Assembly: GCF_000285515.1 (NCBI RefSeq) | Contig: NZ_HE610958.1 | Span: 78,171 to 142,170 of the forward strand | Direction: 5' to 3' | Origin: Paenibacillus senegalensis JC66 | GTDB lineage: Bacteria > Bacillota > Bacilli > Paenibacillales > NBRC-103111 | DNA length: 64,000 bases | Shown: positions 1 to 7,748 of the stretch, piece by piece | Position numbering within the stretch: position 1 is the stretch's first letter | Layout of the letters: every line of letters starts with the position of its first letter | Made by a program: the position numbers and the translations under genes | The notes under the pieces: generated by a model | Seen by the model: the letters and a program-made list of their open reading frames with translations, nothing else | Told to the model about the DNA's origin: nothing | Database searches by the model: none

Positions 1-216
1 AGGCGATTCGATCCAAAAAACCAAAAACAAGATACGCGGCGGGAAATGCCATACCCGTTTTACTTATCCGAAAAATATTGTCTGATCGAATGTTCGATCG
101 TATTCTCCTTCAAATGTTTAAGATATAGTGAAGTCCATATAATTGTGTAAGATGGTAGCTTTGAAAAAAGGAGAGCCATAAATAAAACCCTTGCTTAAAA
201 TGAAGTTGTCGCGTTG

Positions 217-1518
217 TTATCCAAACGTACAGGTAAATGTGGTCCATGCGCCTGCCTGGCTGCGAACGGTAATGCGGCCGCCCGCCTGTTCGATTATACT
301 TTTGGCTATCGCCAAACCGAGACCAAAACTGCCGTCTTCATGCTTTCGGGAAGCATCCGCCCGATAAAAGCGGTCGAAAACATGCGGCAAATCTTCCGCT
401 GAAATGCCTGGTCCGGTATTTGCAATTTCTATTTGAATCTGCGATTTGATTTGGGTTAGAGTGAAGTTAATTTGGCCTCCTTCATTTGCATATTTCACGG
501 CATTATCCAGTAAAATCAAGAGCAATTGCCGAATCTCCTCTTCATCCCCTTTTAGCAGAATACCCGCAGCGATTGAGTGTGAAAAGGCAATCTGTTTCTG
601 GGCGGCTGCCGCTTCAAATGGGGCCAAAACATCGCTTGCAATGAGGCTGAGGTCAAGCGACCGCAAATGAGGTTGGTGATGCCGGTCTTCCAACCGGGCC
701 AGCCTCAACAAATCATGGATCAAATACGTCATGCGATCAATGCCTCTTTGCATATAATCCAGCCATTTCAACTGGCTTTCTATCGTTTCTTGCCGATTTT
801 CCAAGAGTACCCCCATGTTTGCATTCAAAATCGATAGCGGCGTTTTCAGTTCATGCGAGGCGTCTGACACGAATTGCTTTTGTTTAACCCAGGCATCCCG
901 GATGGGGCGTACAGCCCGATTCGCAAAGCCGTAGCTGATAAGAAAAAGTACAATAAGCACAGCCCCGCCTACTGATAGGAGTGTGGTTCTTAACCGGGTC
1001 AAGGAGGCGTAGCTCTCCGTCACATCTAAAAATGTGATTTTATGCGATGCTTCAACCGACGGAGTAGCCCGCTTGTATGGTACATTATTATCAAGCTTCA
1101 TCTGAGCGATTGTATAACGCCACTGCCTACCTTGCCAGCTGATAGGGGAACGGCCATTCTTTTGGTTCAGAGCTTCCCTTGCGGCTAGCTCGTAGACATG
1201 ATCGGACAACCCGAATGTTGAATGAACGGCTACTATACCACCGTTCGAATCGATGTCCAGACTAAACATTTCAGAAGTCTGAACCACAATTGAGCCGATC
1301 GGAGACAGCGAATCGGACACTTCAACTTCAACATGTTCAGTAATGCCATCCTCGCCTAGGGAAAACTCAATTGTAGGCAATGACTTTAATTTGCTATCGA
1401 TATCCGATGAGACTTTACTAGAGGTACTCCAGTAAATTGCAACAAACGCCGCGGCTATCACAGCACCTGTAACTGATAAATTAAACCATAACATGGCGTT
1501 TCTCAGCTTATGAAACAA
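217..1518 (-). CDS. Two-component sensor histidine kinase
   Basis: Membrane sensor kinase, 433 residues. A first transmembrane segment lies at about 9-30 and a second at about 180-199, enclosing an extracytoplasmic sensor of about 150 residues with no family I recognise. A very short linker with no clear HAMP domain leads to the HisKA motif SDASHELKTPLS, where His222 is the predicted phospho-acceptor. The ATPase domain shows an N box (LLDNAVKY), a G1 box (NTGPGIS) and a G2 box (GSFGLGLAIAK). The start is read as TTG behind AAAGGA; it begins 6 bases after the stop of the response regulator, so the two are translationally close. It probably phosphorylates that regulator. The signal is unknown; the co-oriented upstream Asp-box protein is a possible partner or target. 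Confidence 0.9.
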   Translation of the reverse strand: MFHKLRNAMLWFNLSVTGAVIAAAFVAIYWSTSSKVSSDIDSKLKSLPTIEFSLGEDGITEHVEVEVSDSLSPIGSIVVQTSEMFSLDIDSNGGIVAVHSTFGLSDHVYELAAREALNQKNGRSPISWQGRQWRYTIAQMKLDNNVPYKRATPSVEASHKITFLDVTESYASLTRLRTTLLSVGGAVLIVLFLISYGFANRAVRPIRDAWVKQKQFVSDASHELKTPLSILNANMGVLLENRQETIESQLKWLDYMQRGIDRMTYLIHDLLRLARLEDRHHQPHLRSLDLSLIASDVLAPFEAAAAQKQIAFSHSIAAGILLKGDEEEIRQLLLILLDNAVKYANEGGQINFTLTQIKSQIQIEIANTGPGISAEDLPHVFDRFYRADASRKHEDGSFGLGLAIAKSIIEQAGGRITVRSQAGAWTTFTCTFG

Positions 1519-1524
1519 TTCCGC

Positions 1525-2205
1525 TCATTCCTTTTCGTTGCGCAACACGTATCCGACATGACGAACCGTTCGGATCGAAGCCTGCGTGGGTAGGTGAACT
1601 AATTTCTTGCGCAGCAATGAAATATGGGTTTCTACGCGATTGCCCTCCGCTTCTGTTTCGTATCCCCAAAGTTTCTCAATGATATTAGCCTTAGACACAA
1701 TACGAGGACTGCTCTTGATAAGCATTTCCAAGATTTGCGCCTCTTTCAGCGGCAGCAAGATGTCTTGATCGTAACAGGAACATGTGAGGGTCTGCATATC
1801 GAGACACAAGTCTCCATAGGTCAAAATGCCATCCGGAATCAATGCCGGCGTTCTCCTTCCCAATGCACGTATACGTGCCAGCAATTCTCCCGTATGGAAA
1901 GGTTTTGCCAAGTAATCATCAGCACCGTTATCCAAGCCTTGTACTTTTTCTTCCGGCGCGTCTCTGGCTGTTAACAAAATGACAGGAATTGTGATTCCTT
2001 CGGCCCGCAGCCTGCGCAGCACCTCAATCCCATCCAGTTTGGGCAGCATAATGTCGAGAATGATCAAATCATAGATCCCGGTGATCGCGCAATCCAGTCC
2101 GTACTCGCCATCATGAGCCAAATCGACGCTGTAATGGTGTTTTCGAAGTACTTGCTTAATGGCTTCGGCCATATAAATTTCATCTTCAATCATAAGTACT
2201 CGCAT
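1525..2205 (-). CDS. OmpR/PhoB-family response regulator
   Basis: Cytoplasmic DNA-binding response regulator, 226 residues. The receiver domain occupies about 1-115, with the acidic pair near residues 8-9, the phospho-acceptor Asp51 in LIILDIMLP and the conserved Lys in LAKPF. A winged-helix trans_reg_C domain follows at about 130-225, ending with the typical RHVGYVL. The ATG at 2205 is chosen over the in-frame ATG at 2214 because the AAAAGGA ribosome binding site abuts the latter. It sits directly upstream of the kinase and 130 bases downstream of the Asp-box protein gene, all on one strand. Autoregulation of this three-gene set is an inference from layout only. Confidence 0.92.
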   Translation of the reverse strand: MRVLMIEDEIYMAEAIKQVLRKHHYSVDLAHDGEYGLDCAITGIYDLIILDIMLPKLDGIEVLRRLRAEGITIPVILLTARDAPEEKVQGLDNGADDYLAKPFHTGELLARIRALGRRTPALIPDGILTYGDLCLDMQTLTCSCYDQDILLPLKEAQILEMLIKSSPRIVSKANIIEKLWGYETEAEGNRVETHISLLRKKLVHLPTQASIRTVRHVGYVLRNEKE

Positions 2206-2290
2206 CGTTTCCATTCCTTTTTGATCATCTCTTCATTGTAAATCATTTGCACTATAAAACCCAATTTTCCTGATTGCCAAACAGTTATAA

Positions 2291-2320
2291 GATGAAAAGG
2301 CTGTACTCAGCCTCTTCATC
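2291..2320 (-). terminator. Hairpin between Asp-box gene and response regulator
   Basis: A 13-base stem (2291-2303 with 2308-2320, nearly perfect) with a four-base loop lies just downstream of the Asp-box gene on the minus strand. The following tract is only weakly T-rich, so it may be a leaky terminator or processing site rather than a full stop. Confidence 0.5.
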
Positions 2321-2346
2321 CTCATTATATCAATTAACTTTAGACC

Positions 2347-3021
2347 CTAATTTTGGGAATTCCCGGAAAAGTCTACAGTGACAGTTCCCTCATTATCGTC
2401 GAAGCTTGCCTCATATCCCTCGGGAATTTCCAAACTCCAGGTTTTTCCGCCATCTGTCGAGTAATATGTTTTGCCGTCCTCACGAGCTTCTACTGCAATA
2501 CTGCCTTCTGTCCCTGCGGCCGGTCCTTCAGTTACTCCCTCGGAAAACACACTATGGTTTCCCTCTCCATCATTGCTCATCTTAAATCCTTCGGGAACTT
2601 CCAAGCTCCAGGTTTCTCCACCATCTGTAGAATAATACGTTTTGCCATCCTCACGAGCTTCTACCGCAATACTGCCTTCTGTCTCTGCGGCCGGTCTTTC
2701 AGTCATTGCCTCGGAAAACACACTATGGTTACCCTCTCCATCATTGCTCGTCTTAAATCCTTCGGGAACTTCCAAGCTCCAGGTTTCCCCGCCGTCTGTC
2801 GAATAATACGTTTTGCCATCCTCACGAGCTTCTATCGCAATGCTGCTCTCTGCCGGAACTGTTCCCGCCAGCTCTTCCTGCAATTGGTTTGAGGCAAAAA
2901 TATTTTTGCCCTCGGATGCGAAAACGGCACCAGCACCTAATGTTGCCAACAGGGCGGTCGTTGCAATCACCTTCATAGTTTTGCTTTTAAGTACACCTGC
3001 TTCATTTTTATTCTTTTCCAT
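2347..3021 (-). CDS. Secreted protein with three Asp-box repeats
   Basis: Protein of 224 residues, predicted to be exported. A basic N-terminus is followed by a hydrophobic stretch (about 16-34) ending AVFASEG, like a signal peptide. The rest is three near-identical repeats of about 47 residues, each carrying AREDGKTYYSTDGG followed by E/K-TWSLE. The core S-T-D-G-G-E-T-W fits the Asp-box (BNR) pattern SxDxGxTW of sialidases and other beta-propellers. Three Asp-boxes alone are too few for a propeller, so no enzyme function is implied. The DNA copies are also nearly identical, suggesting recent duplication. The start ATG has GGAGGG nine bases upstream. It leads a possible operon with the two-component system behind it. 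I do not recognise a named family. Confidence 0.8.
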   Translation of the reverse strand: MEKNKNEAGVLKSKTMKVIATTALLATLGAGAVFASEGKNIFASNQLQEELAGTVPAESSIAIEAREDGKTYYSTDGGETWSLEVPEGFKTSNDGEGNHSVFSEAMTERPAAETEGSIAVEAREDGKTYYSTDGGETWSLEVPEGFKMSNDGEGNHSVFSEGVTEGPAAGTEGSIAVEAREDGKTYYSTDGGKTWSLEIPEGYEASFDDNEGTVTVDFSGNSQN

Positions 3022-3427
3022 AATTGAGTACCCTCCATTTTTTTGTTTTATTTTTTTGTAAGCGGCCGTCTTACAAATCCTACTATATCACCTGCAGCTT
3101 TAGTGAACCTTTAGTTGAACCTAAATTACGAAAACCCATAAAAAAAGTCTTTTGAGAATTTCAGACTTGGAGATTGTACCCAATTATGGTGGCTGGATTT
3201 AAAACTTAAGCCAGTTGGGATGAAATAAGCCGTCACTTCTCCCTCTCTCTCCAAATGAAGGGGCAACGGGATTTCCACTATGCCAGCGTTTGCCGCTATA
3301 ACCTGTTAAATTAGGACCAAGAGATTAGTCGGATATCACAGTTCAAATGGAAAAATGGATCCCAGAAGCTCATATATATAAATTTTCTTAGAGCTCCCGG
3401 CAGGAATCGGCCGAAGCTTTCCCTTGC
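3022..3427. other. Intergenic region without a recognised gene
   Basis: Contains the upstream region of the Asp-box gene, including the TTTAG-TGAACCT direct repeat around 3100-3125. No convincing reading frame, tRNA or strong terminator was seen. Confidence 0.5.
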
Positions 3428-4002
3428 CTACCAGCTCTCGGCATACTTGATGACCGTTTGTTTGTGCAGATCAAGCTCGATGGCCGCTTCCGCTGGGCGG
3501 ATTACACGGTTATGACATGATGCATATCGCATCAGCATTCGCTCTATTTTTGTGAACGATGCCAATATAGGCCTTCCGGAAATGAGATAAGAGGCCAGCA
3601 TATTACGCAGAATGGATTGAATGAACGCAGGATTTTCTTTCATTTCATCAAGCGAAATATTAGATGACATTGTTGTGACTGAAGGAACAGACCGCGATTC
3701 AGATCCATCCGATATTTTGTACGGTCTTTGCCGTGTGAGCCATAGTCCATAATCTCAAATGCAAACCGAAGCACTCCCAAGATCCACATGAAATCCACAT
3801 AATACGACCGCCCTCGCCAATCTAACACCTCATATTCAGGATGGAGGCCTTGAAAATGCCCCGTCAGCGGCCACCAGATTTTTTCAGCAAACAGTTGGTT
3901 TCCGTAGCCGTGCCCTCGCTTTAATGCGTCTTTTCGTTCCCCTTGCCGTTGATTCAAGTGCCACTTGATCCACTTTTCATGCTCCGTTTCAAAACTCATC
4001 AT
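3428..4002 (-). pseudogene. Frameshifted HTH regulator-like gene (two ORFs, 3640-4002 and 3428-3670)
   Basis: Two overlapping frames read as one gene broken by a single lost base. The first (120 residues from 4002, behind GAAGGAGG) has a VDF...FAFEI pattern reminiscent of small PD-(D/E)XK-type or Vsr-like folds, with Met where ExK would have Lys. The second continues smoothly as ISLDEMKENPAF and ends in an HTH-like segment (PAEAAIELDLHKQTVIKY). Adding one base near 3656-3662, in the ATATTT stretch, restores a 191-residue frame; the span is 575 bases, one short of a multiple of three. The product resembles what I recall as a Paenibacillus transcriptional regulator family of this build, but I cannot verify that. 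A real inactivating mutation or a sequencing error both fit. Confidence 0.7.
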
Positions 4003-4018
4003 TTATGCCTCCTTCGAA

Positions 4019-4066
4019 TTAAAAAACGCCCCGAATATTCCTGCTCAAGCAGAAATAAGCGGGGCG
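4019..4066 (-). terminator. Intrinsic terminator in the leader of the HTH gene
   Basis: On the minus strand a GC stem (4060-4066 with 4027-4033, CGCCCCG/CGGGGCG, plus an inner AGCAG/CTGCT stem) is followed immediately by six T. It lies between the palindromic site array and the ribosome binding site of the HTH gene, so transcription starting in the array would meet it before the coding region. It could be an attenuator or just a barrier to read-through. Confidence 0.75.
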
Positions 4067-4086
4067 TGCTTCGCCACAATATCATG

Positions 4087-4271
4087 TTTGTACGATTCAT
4101 CACACAAAAAATGTGCTTTAACCAATATTTAAGACGTTTTGTACGATTTATAAGATTTATAGTATAAATCTAATCGTCTAACTATTCAAGCCTCTGATTT
4201 TGTACGATAGATCGTACAAAACAGGCAATTTCACTGGATGAGGACGCAACTTGTACGACAAATCACACAAA
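4087..4271. promoter_or_regulatory. Four phased palindromic operator-like sites
   Basis: Four 22-base sites start at 4087, 4138, 4199 and 4250. The third is a perfect palindrome of half-site TTTGTACGAT, two bases, then ATCGTACAAA. Sites one and four keep the left half and have ATCACACAAA on the right; site two keeps the left half only. Spacings are 51, 61 and 51 bases, about 5, 6 and 5 helical turns, so all sites face the same side of the DNA. This looks like a binding array for a dimeric protein, either an operator of the adjacent HTH gene or a partition- or replication-type site. Function is inferred. Confidence 0.7.
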
Positions 4272-4338
4272 TAGGAGCTTATAGTATAAAAAACAGCCTG
4301 AATAGCTGCTGTGATGAGTCAAAAAGATGGCAGAGCCT

Positions 4339-4386
4339 AAGCTCAACCTTCGGTTGGGCTTTTTTCTTTATGGAGCCTAGGGGGAT
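4339..4386 (-). repeat. Duplicate of tRNA-Ala 3' end plus terminator (att-like)
   Basis: These 48 bases are identical to 4556-4603, offset by 217 bases. They comprise the whole tRNA terminator hairpin and the last 16 bases of the tRNA-Ala gene (4371-4386 equals 4588-4603). Duplication of a tRNA 3' end is the typical scar of integrase-mediated insertion at a tRNA, although only about 200 bases now lie between the copies. Just inside the outer copy is a 10-base inverted repeat, GTCTAATTCC at 4387-4396 and its complement at 4445-4454. Confidence 0.75.
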
Positions 4387-4550
4387 GTCTAATTCCTGAT
4401 TATCTTTCCGAAGCAGCCCATTCCCCGATGCAGATCCTGGCGGTGGAATTAGACGCCGTGCTCGTCCGTTGCAGCGGTTGCTACGAAGCAATCCTCCCAC
4501 TTCCTGCGCGCGGACGAACCCCGGGGTTCTGCTCCCTGCTCCTGCAAATG

Positions 4551-4582
4551 AAAAAAAGCTCAACCTTCGGTTGGGCTTTTTT
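4551..4582. terminator. Bidirectional terminator behind tRNA-Ala
   Basis: AGCTCAACC and GGTTGGGCT pair around a TTC loop, with a T run on the plus side and an A run on the minus side (T run when read from the minus strand). It directly follows the minus-strand tRNA and would end its transcript. A second copy sits at 4339-4366. Confidence 0.85.
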
Positions 4583-4587
4583 CTTTA

Positions 4588-4660
4588 TGGAGCCTAGGGG
4601 GATCGAACCCCTGACCTCATCGCTGCCAGCGATGCGCTCTCCCAGCTGAGCTAAGGCCCC
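4588..4660 (-). tRNA. tRNA-Ala (anticodon GGC)
   Basis: A 73-base gene folds as a canonical cloverleaf: acceptor GGGGCCT with AGGCTCC, D arm GCTC/GAGC, anticodon stem CATCG/CGATG around loop CTGGCAG (anticodon GGC), and T arm AGGGG-TTCGATC-CCCCT. The acceptor contains G3 opposite T70, the G3-U70 pair that identifies alanine tRNAs. No CCA is encoded. The bidirectional terminator follows, and a sigma-A-like promoter lies about 32 bases upstream. Confidence 0.97.
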
Positions 4661-4691
4661 GCAGTTGTTGTTTAATTTTGGCGACTTCTTG

Positions 4692-4721
4692 ATTATATAA
4701 TAATCAGCAGCAGAAATGCAA
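4692..4721 (-). promoter_or_regulatory. Sigma-A-type promoter of tRNA-Ala
   Basis: On the minus strand, TTGCAT (4716-4721) and TATAAT (4692-4697) are separated by 18 bases, about 32 bases before the tRNA. A palindrome with arms CAAGAGCA and TGCTCTTG (4719-4739) abuts the -35 element and could be an operator or an upstream terminator. Confidence 0.65.
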
Positions 4722-4739
4722 GAGCAAAATATGCTCTTG

Positions 4740-5105
4740 TCCAATTTTTTTATGGTGGTTTTTATGTTTGTATTTGACCATGTACACATACCCCTTCCAA
4801 AGCGGGCCGGCCATGTCAAACCATTGGCAAACATAACTCACAGGTAAGACTCGGGGATCTCTCAATAAGACATTATTTGTCCCTAGTTGACATCGCTGCA
4901 AGCTCCAGAATCGCTTCACAATTAATGTCCTTTGCGCCGGAATCTAACAATCATGCCCCTAGATGTTCCTTCCTAGAGCACGAAAAATTGAAATTCATAA
5001 GCGGTTGGAACTCCCGGTTTGAACTCCATTATGCAACAAACCTCGCTGCAGTCTGGAAGCTGCGCAAGGCGCAGCAATACGTGGGAACTGAACCACCGTA
5101 AGTCC
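4740..5105. other. Intergenic region without a recognised gene
   Basis: Between the tRNA promoter and the nitrilase-fold gene I see no frame with a good start and no RNA gene. Extending the nitrilase frame beyond its stop in any frame gives no family-like sequence. Confidence 0.5.
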
Positions 5106-5825
5106 CTACTTTTTAGCAAAAAACATCCCGTTTGGGGTAAATAAATATCCTCCACCCGGAAAATCTTCATCCACCGTCCTACCCGCTTGAGTCGACACTC
5201 CTATATAGAGACCATATGCTTTAGCATAAGCCGCCAGCTGATCATGGCATTTGCTTCTCCACCAGTTATACCCGCTATGCCAGTTACGGCTCGATTGTTC
5301 ACCATACAGGCCTGGGGCTGCACATTCTAGCACAATTTGGACTCCGTGCTTTGCATAATGCTCGAACAAGCTGCTGGCATCGATATCGGCACAAATCGCC
5401 AAACCGAACGAGGTTCCTTGAAACGTGAACATAGCCGGCTCTTTTCCAGGAGCAAACCATTCCCTTTCATCATCGGCAACATGGATTTTTCGATAAATAG
5501 CAGCAGGTTTTCCATCGATAGCAGCAACTTGGGTAATATAAGGCTTGCTAAAAGGGGAGCGTTCTACAAAACCGAACACAACTGCCATAGAATAAGCCCG
5601 ACTCCAATCGATTACTTCGCGAACAGGCTCGCTATCCAGCTGCAGTATGGCATCCGGGCGCTCAACCGGATTAATGTAGCCTGTCAGATTCATCTCTGGA
5701 AAGGCTACAAGCTGACAGCCCTTCTCGCCCCCCGTCTTTATGTATTCTTTCATTGCCTTAAGATTCAAGCCAATCGCGCCTTTTTCGCATCTCATTTGCA
5801 CTAGAGCCATGTTAAAAGACAGCAC
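5106..5825 (-). CDS. Carbon-nitrogen hydrolase (nitrilase superfamily)
   Basis: Cytoplasmic amidase/nitrilase-fold enzyme, 239 residues. The catalytic triad is visible: Glu44 in FPEMNLTGY, Lys113 in YRKIHVADD and Cys145 in AICADIDA. Members hydrolyse nonpeptide C-N bonds such as those of omega-amides, N-carbamoyl compounds or nitriles; the substrate cannot be told from sequence. The start is GTG at 5825 with AGGAGG nine bases upstream. The protein stops soon after GGGYLFTPNG, so it is slightly shorter than usual members at the C-terminus, but the core is intact. It stands alone: tRNA on one side and a SASP gene on the other. Confidence 0.85.
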   Translation of the reverse strand: MLSFNMALVQMRCEKGAIGLNLKAMKEYIKTGGEKGCQLVAFPEMNLTGYINPVERPDAILQLDSEPVREVIDWSRAYSMAVVFGFVERSPFSKPYITQVAAIDGKPAAIYRKIHVADDEREWFAPGKEPAMFTFQGTSFGLAICADIDASSLFEHYAKHGVQIVLECAAPGLYGEQSSRNWHSGYNWWRSKCHDQLAAYAKAYGLYIGVSTQAGRTVDEDFPGGGYLFTPNGMFFAKK

Positions 5826-6397
5826 CGCCTATCTCCTCCTGGCGTCAATGTGCTTGCTAAATATCTTCCTATTTCTTTCTTTACCTACTTAGTTTAACTT
5901 ACTTAGCGTTACTTACTTTGCTTTACTTACTTTGCTTTACTTTCTTTACCTTGCTTTCTGCTGCTTTCTTTGCTTTACTTTCTTTTATTTACTAATTGCT
6001 TGCATCTCAAGAGTATGACTATATTAGAGCAATGCTAGTGATCTTTTTTAATTTAGGTTTACTTTTACTGTACTTGTCAATCGAACTTTTTTAATTGTGT
6101 TTTCTACTTTTCGCACCTGTGCCCCGCGTGGCTGTGATTCGCAGCGGCCCATAACGCGGCAGCTATTGGCTTAAGGCTGCAGCAGCTCATCGGGTTTAGT
6201 TTAAGCCGGGCCGTAAGCGTTAAGCAGCAAAAACTCCCCTAATATAGAGTATTTTTTACTCGCCAAGGGGTATTTTATACGTAAACCTTTAGCACAATGC
6301 TAAGTCGTTATGATTGTGGAAACTTCATGCCGCTATAATTAAGCACACTCTTGTCGTAATGATTTAGGAAACCCACTCAATGCAAAGGAGGACAGTC
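5826..6397. other. Intergenic region with low-complexity TTACT/CTTTGC tract
   Basis: No gene seen. From about 5880 to 5985 the plus strand is a degenerate repeat of TTACTTACTTTGCTTTAC-like units, strongly pyrimidine-biased. A GC-richer block follows at 6110-6230, and a hairpin with arms CCCCT and AGGGG lies near 6237-6272. The SASP promoter must be in the last 100 bases, but I could not fix a sigma-G match. Confidence 0.5.
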
Positions 6398-6688
6398 ATG
6401 GCTAGAAATCGCAGAAGAAGACCCGTTCCAGCGGCCGGCTCATCCAACTGGATTAAGCATTTTAAAGCCGATGTGATGCGCAAGGAAGGATATACCGTCG
6501 ATCCGGCGAATCCGGACAATGTAAAGTTTGAAGTAGCGCGAAGAGCTGGCGTACCGCTGCGGGAAAGTGACAACGGCTCGTTGCCTACCCAGGCGGCCGG
6601 TCGAGTTGGCGGCAGGATTGGCGGCCCTATGGTAAGAGAAATGATACGGGTGGCCCAGGAGCAGCTGATCAAACAGCAAAATCAATAG
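6398..6688 (+). CDS. Alpha/beta-type small acid-soluble spore protein, divergent
   Basis: DNA-coating spore core protein, 96 residues. It has the germination-protease-like cleavage context KFEVARRAGV and the second conserved block AGRVGGRIGGPMVREMI, both typical of alpha/beta SASPs. The N-terminus is unusual: RNRRRRPVPAAGSSNWIKHF, a basic extension not found in the classical 70-residue proteins. ATG at 6398 follows AAAGGAGG by seven bases, better than the upstream in-frame codon at 6380. A terminator follows. Expression in the forespore is expected from the family. Confidence 0.9.
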   Translation: MARNRRRRPVPAAGSSNWIKHFKADVMRKEGYTVDPANPDNVKFEVARRAGVPLRESDNGSLPTQAAGRVGGRIGGPMVREMIRVAQEQLIKQQNQ

Positions 6689-6756
6689 TTCATTTATTAA
6701 ATAAAGAGGCGTCTGCCGTCTAGAAAAACCATTTCGAGTGAACTGCACCGGAATTT

Positions 6757-6802
6757 AAACCCCAAGAATGCTGATATCCGTATTCCTGGGGTTTCCTTTT
6801 TT
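6757..6802 (+). terminator. Terminator of the first SASP gene
   Basis: AAACCCCAAGAAT (6757-6769) pairs with ATTCCTGGGGTTT (6782-6794), followed by CC and a run of six T. Confidence 0.85.
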
Positions 6803-6864
6803 AATTATCGGACTGGACTACCCTTTTTTGGCCAGTCTTTTGGGCAGCCTCCGACCCTTGCCTG

Positions 6865-7338
6865 TTAAGAACCCGCATCTTTATCATTTTTAGTTAAAAT
6901 CTCCGTTAATTCCTTCATGAACATATTAATATCCTTGAATTGGCGATAAACAGAAGCAAACCGCACATAAGACACCTCATCCACATGGTAAAGCTGGTTC
7001 ATCAGAAGCTCTCCGATTTCCCGGCTTTCCACCTCCGTATGGGCGGTATTGCGCAGCTCTCTTTCTACCTCAGATACAATCTGCTCGAGCGTTTCCATCG
7101 ACACGGGTCTTTTTTCACAGGCCCGGATCAATCCGCGCAAAATCTTCTCACGGTTGAACTCTTCGCGGCTGCCATCTTTCTTAATCACGACTAAAGGAGT
7201 TTCTTCCACCATTTCAAACGTCGTGAACCGCCGGGAACATTTCTCACATTCTCTCCTGCGGCGAATGGACTTATTGTCATTAGCAGAGCGAGAGTCTAAC
7301 ACTTTCGTTCCGTTATGGTCACAAAAAGGACATCTCAA
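6865..7338 (-). CDS. nrdR: Transcriptional repressor NrdR
   Basis: ATP/dATP-sensing repressor of ribonucleotide reductase genes, 157 residues, near the family's usual length. The N-terminal zinc ribbon has cysteines 3, 6, 31 and 34 (CPFC and CEKC) followed by RRFTTFE, and the ATP-cone domain spans about 49-139 ([16 protein letters not shown] and [16 protein letters not shown]). ATG at 7338 is preceded by GAGGAG. In Bacillus it lies in the same neighbourhood as coaE and mutM, as here. No nrd genes are in the window, so its targets are elsewhere. Confidence 0.97.
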   Translation of the reverse strand: MRCPFCDHNGTKVLDSRSANDNKSIRRRRECEKCSRRFTTFEMVEETPLVVIKKDGSREEFNREKILRGLIRACEKRPVSMETLEQIVSEVERELRNTAHTEVESREIGELLMNQLYHVDEVSYVRFASVYRQFKDINMFMKELTEILTKNDKDAGS

Positions 7339-7384
7339 TGATGATCACTCCTCTTCTAGGTTCCTCTATTCCCAAACGTTACCT

Positions 7385-7415
7385 GTTATGAAGTTGCTTA
7401 ATCCGAAACATAATA
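7385..7415 (+). promoter_or_regulatory. Possible sigma-G promoter of the second SASP gene
   Basis: GTTATG (7385-7390) and CATAATA (7409-7415) are spaced by 18 bases, about 30 bases before the SASP start. The -10 is close to the sigma-G CATACTA form; the -35 match is weak. Confidence 0.35.
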
Positions 7416-7445
7416 CAAGTACCAACCGACAAGGAGGTGAACAAC

Positions 7446-7664
7446 ATGGGTGCAGGACAATCTCGCAGCAGCAACCAATTGGTTGTACCACAAGCTAATC
7501 AAGCTTTGGATCAATTAAAATACGAGGTAGCTCAAGAATTGGGTATCGCTATCCCTCAAGACGGTTACTATGGTAACATGGCTACTCGCGACACAGGTGC
7601 TATCGGAGGTCACATTACTCGCCGCCTGGTTCAAATCGCTGAGCAACAACTGGCTGGTAAATAA
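7446..7664 (+). CDS. Alpha/beta-type small acid-soluble spore protein
   Basis: Classical alpha/beta SASP, 72 residues, that coats and protects spore DNA and supplies amino acids on germination. The cleavage site LKYEVAQELGI and the conserved TRDTGAIGGHITRRLVQIAEQQL block are both present. ATG at 7446 has the very strong AAGGAGGTGA eight bases upstream. It is monocistronic, flanked by a divergent nrdR and its own terminator. It is more typical than the SASP about 1 kb away and probably the more abundant of the two. Confidence 0.96.
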   Translation: MGAGQSRSSNQLVVPQANQALDQLKYEVAQELGIAIPQDGYYGNMATRDTGAIGGHITRRLVQIAEQQLAGK

Positions 7665-7694
7665 GCCATCCTCTTCTTAACTTGTATCTTAAAC

Positions 7695-7735
7695 AACGGA
7701 CGGGCTCTTCGGAGCTTGTCCGTTATCTCTTTTTC
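7695..7735 (+). terminator. Terminator of the second SASP gene
   Basis: AACGGACGGGCTC pairs with GAGCTTGTCCGTT around a TTCG tetraloop, followed by a T-rich tract. Confidence 0.9.
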
Positions 7736-7748
7736 AATAAGCTCTAGT

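Noticed and set aside
179..195. Shared 16-base string AAATAAAACCCTTGCT with the spacer near 34832
   Set aside because: Too short and too A/T-rich to claim a dispersed repeat without a genome search.
4279..4834. Overlapping frames through the tRNA-Ala and its terminator
   Set aside because: They run through the tRNA gene and the duplicated terminator, so they are artefacts of those sequences.
5106..5170. Frameshift at the 3' end of the nitrilase-fold gene
   Set aside because: Translating downstream in all frames gives no family-like C-terminus, so natural termination is the simpler reading.
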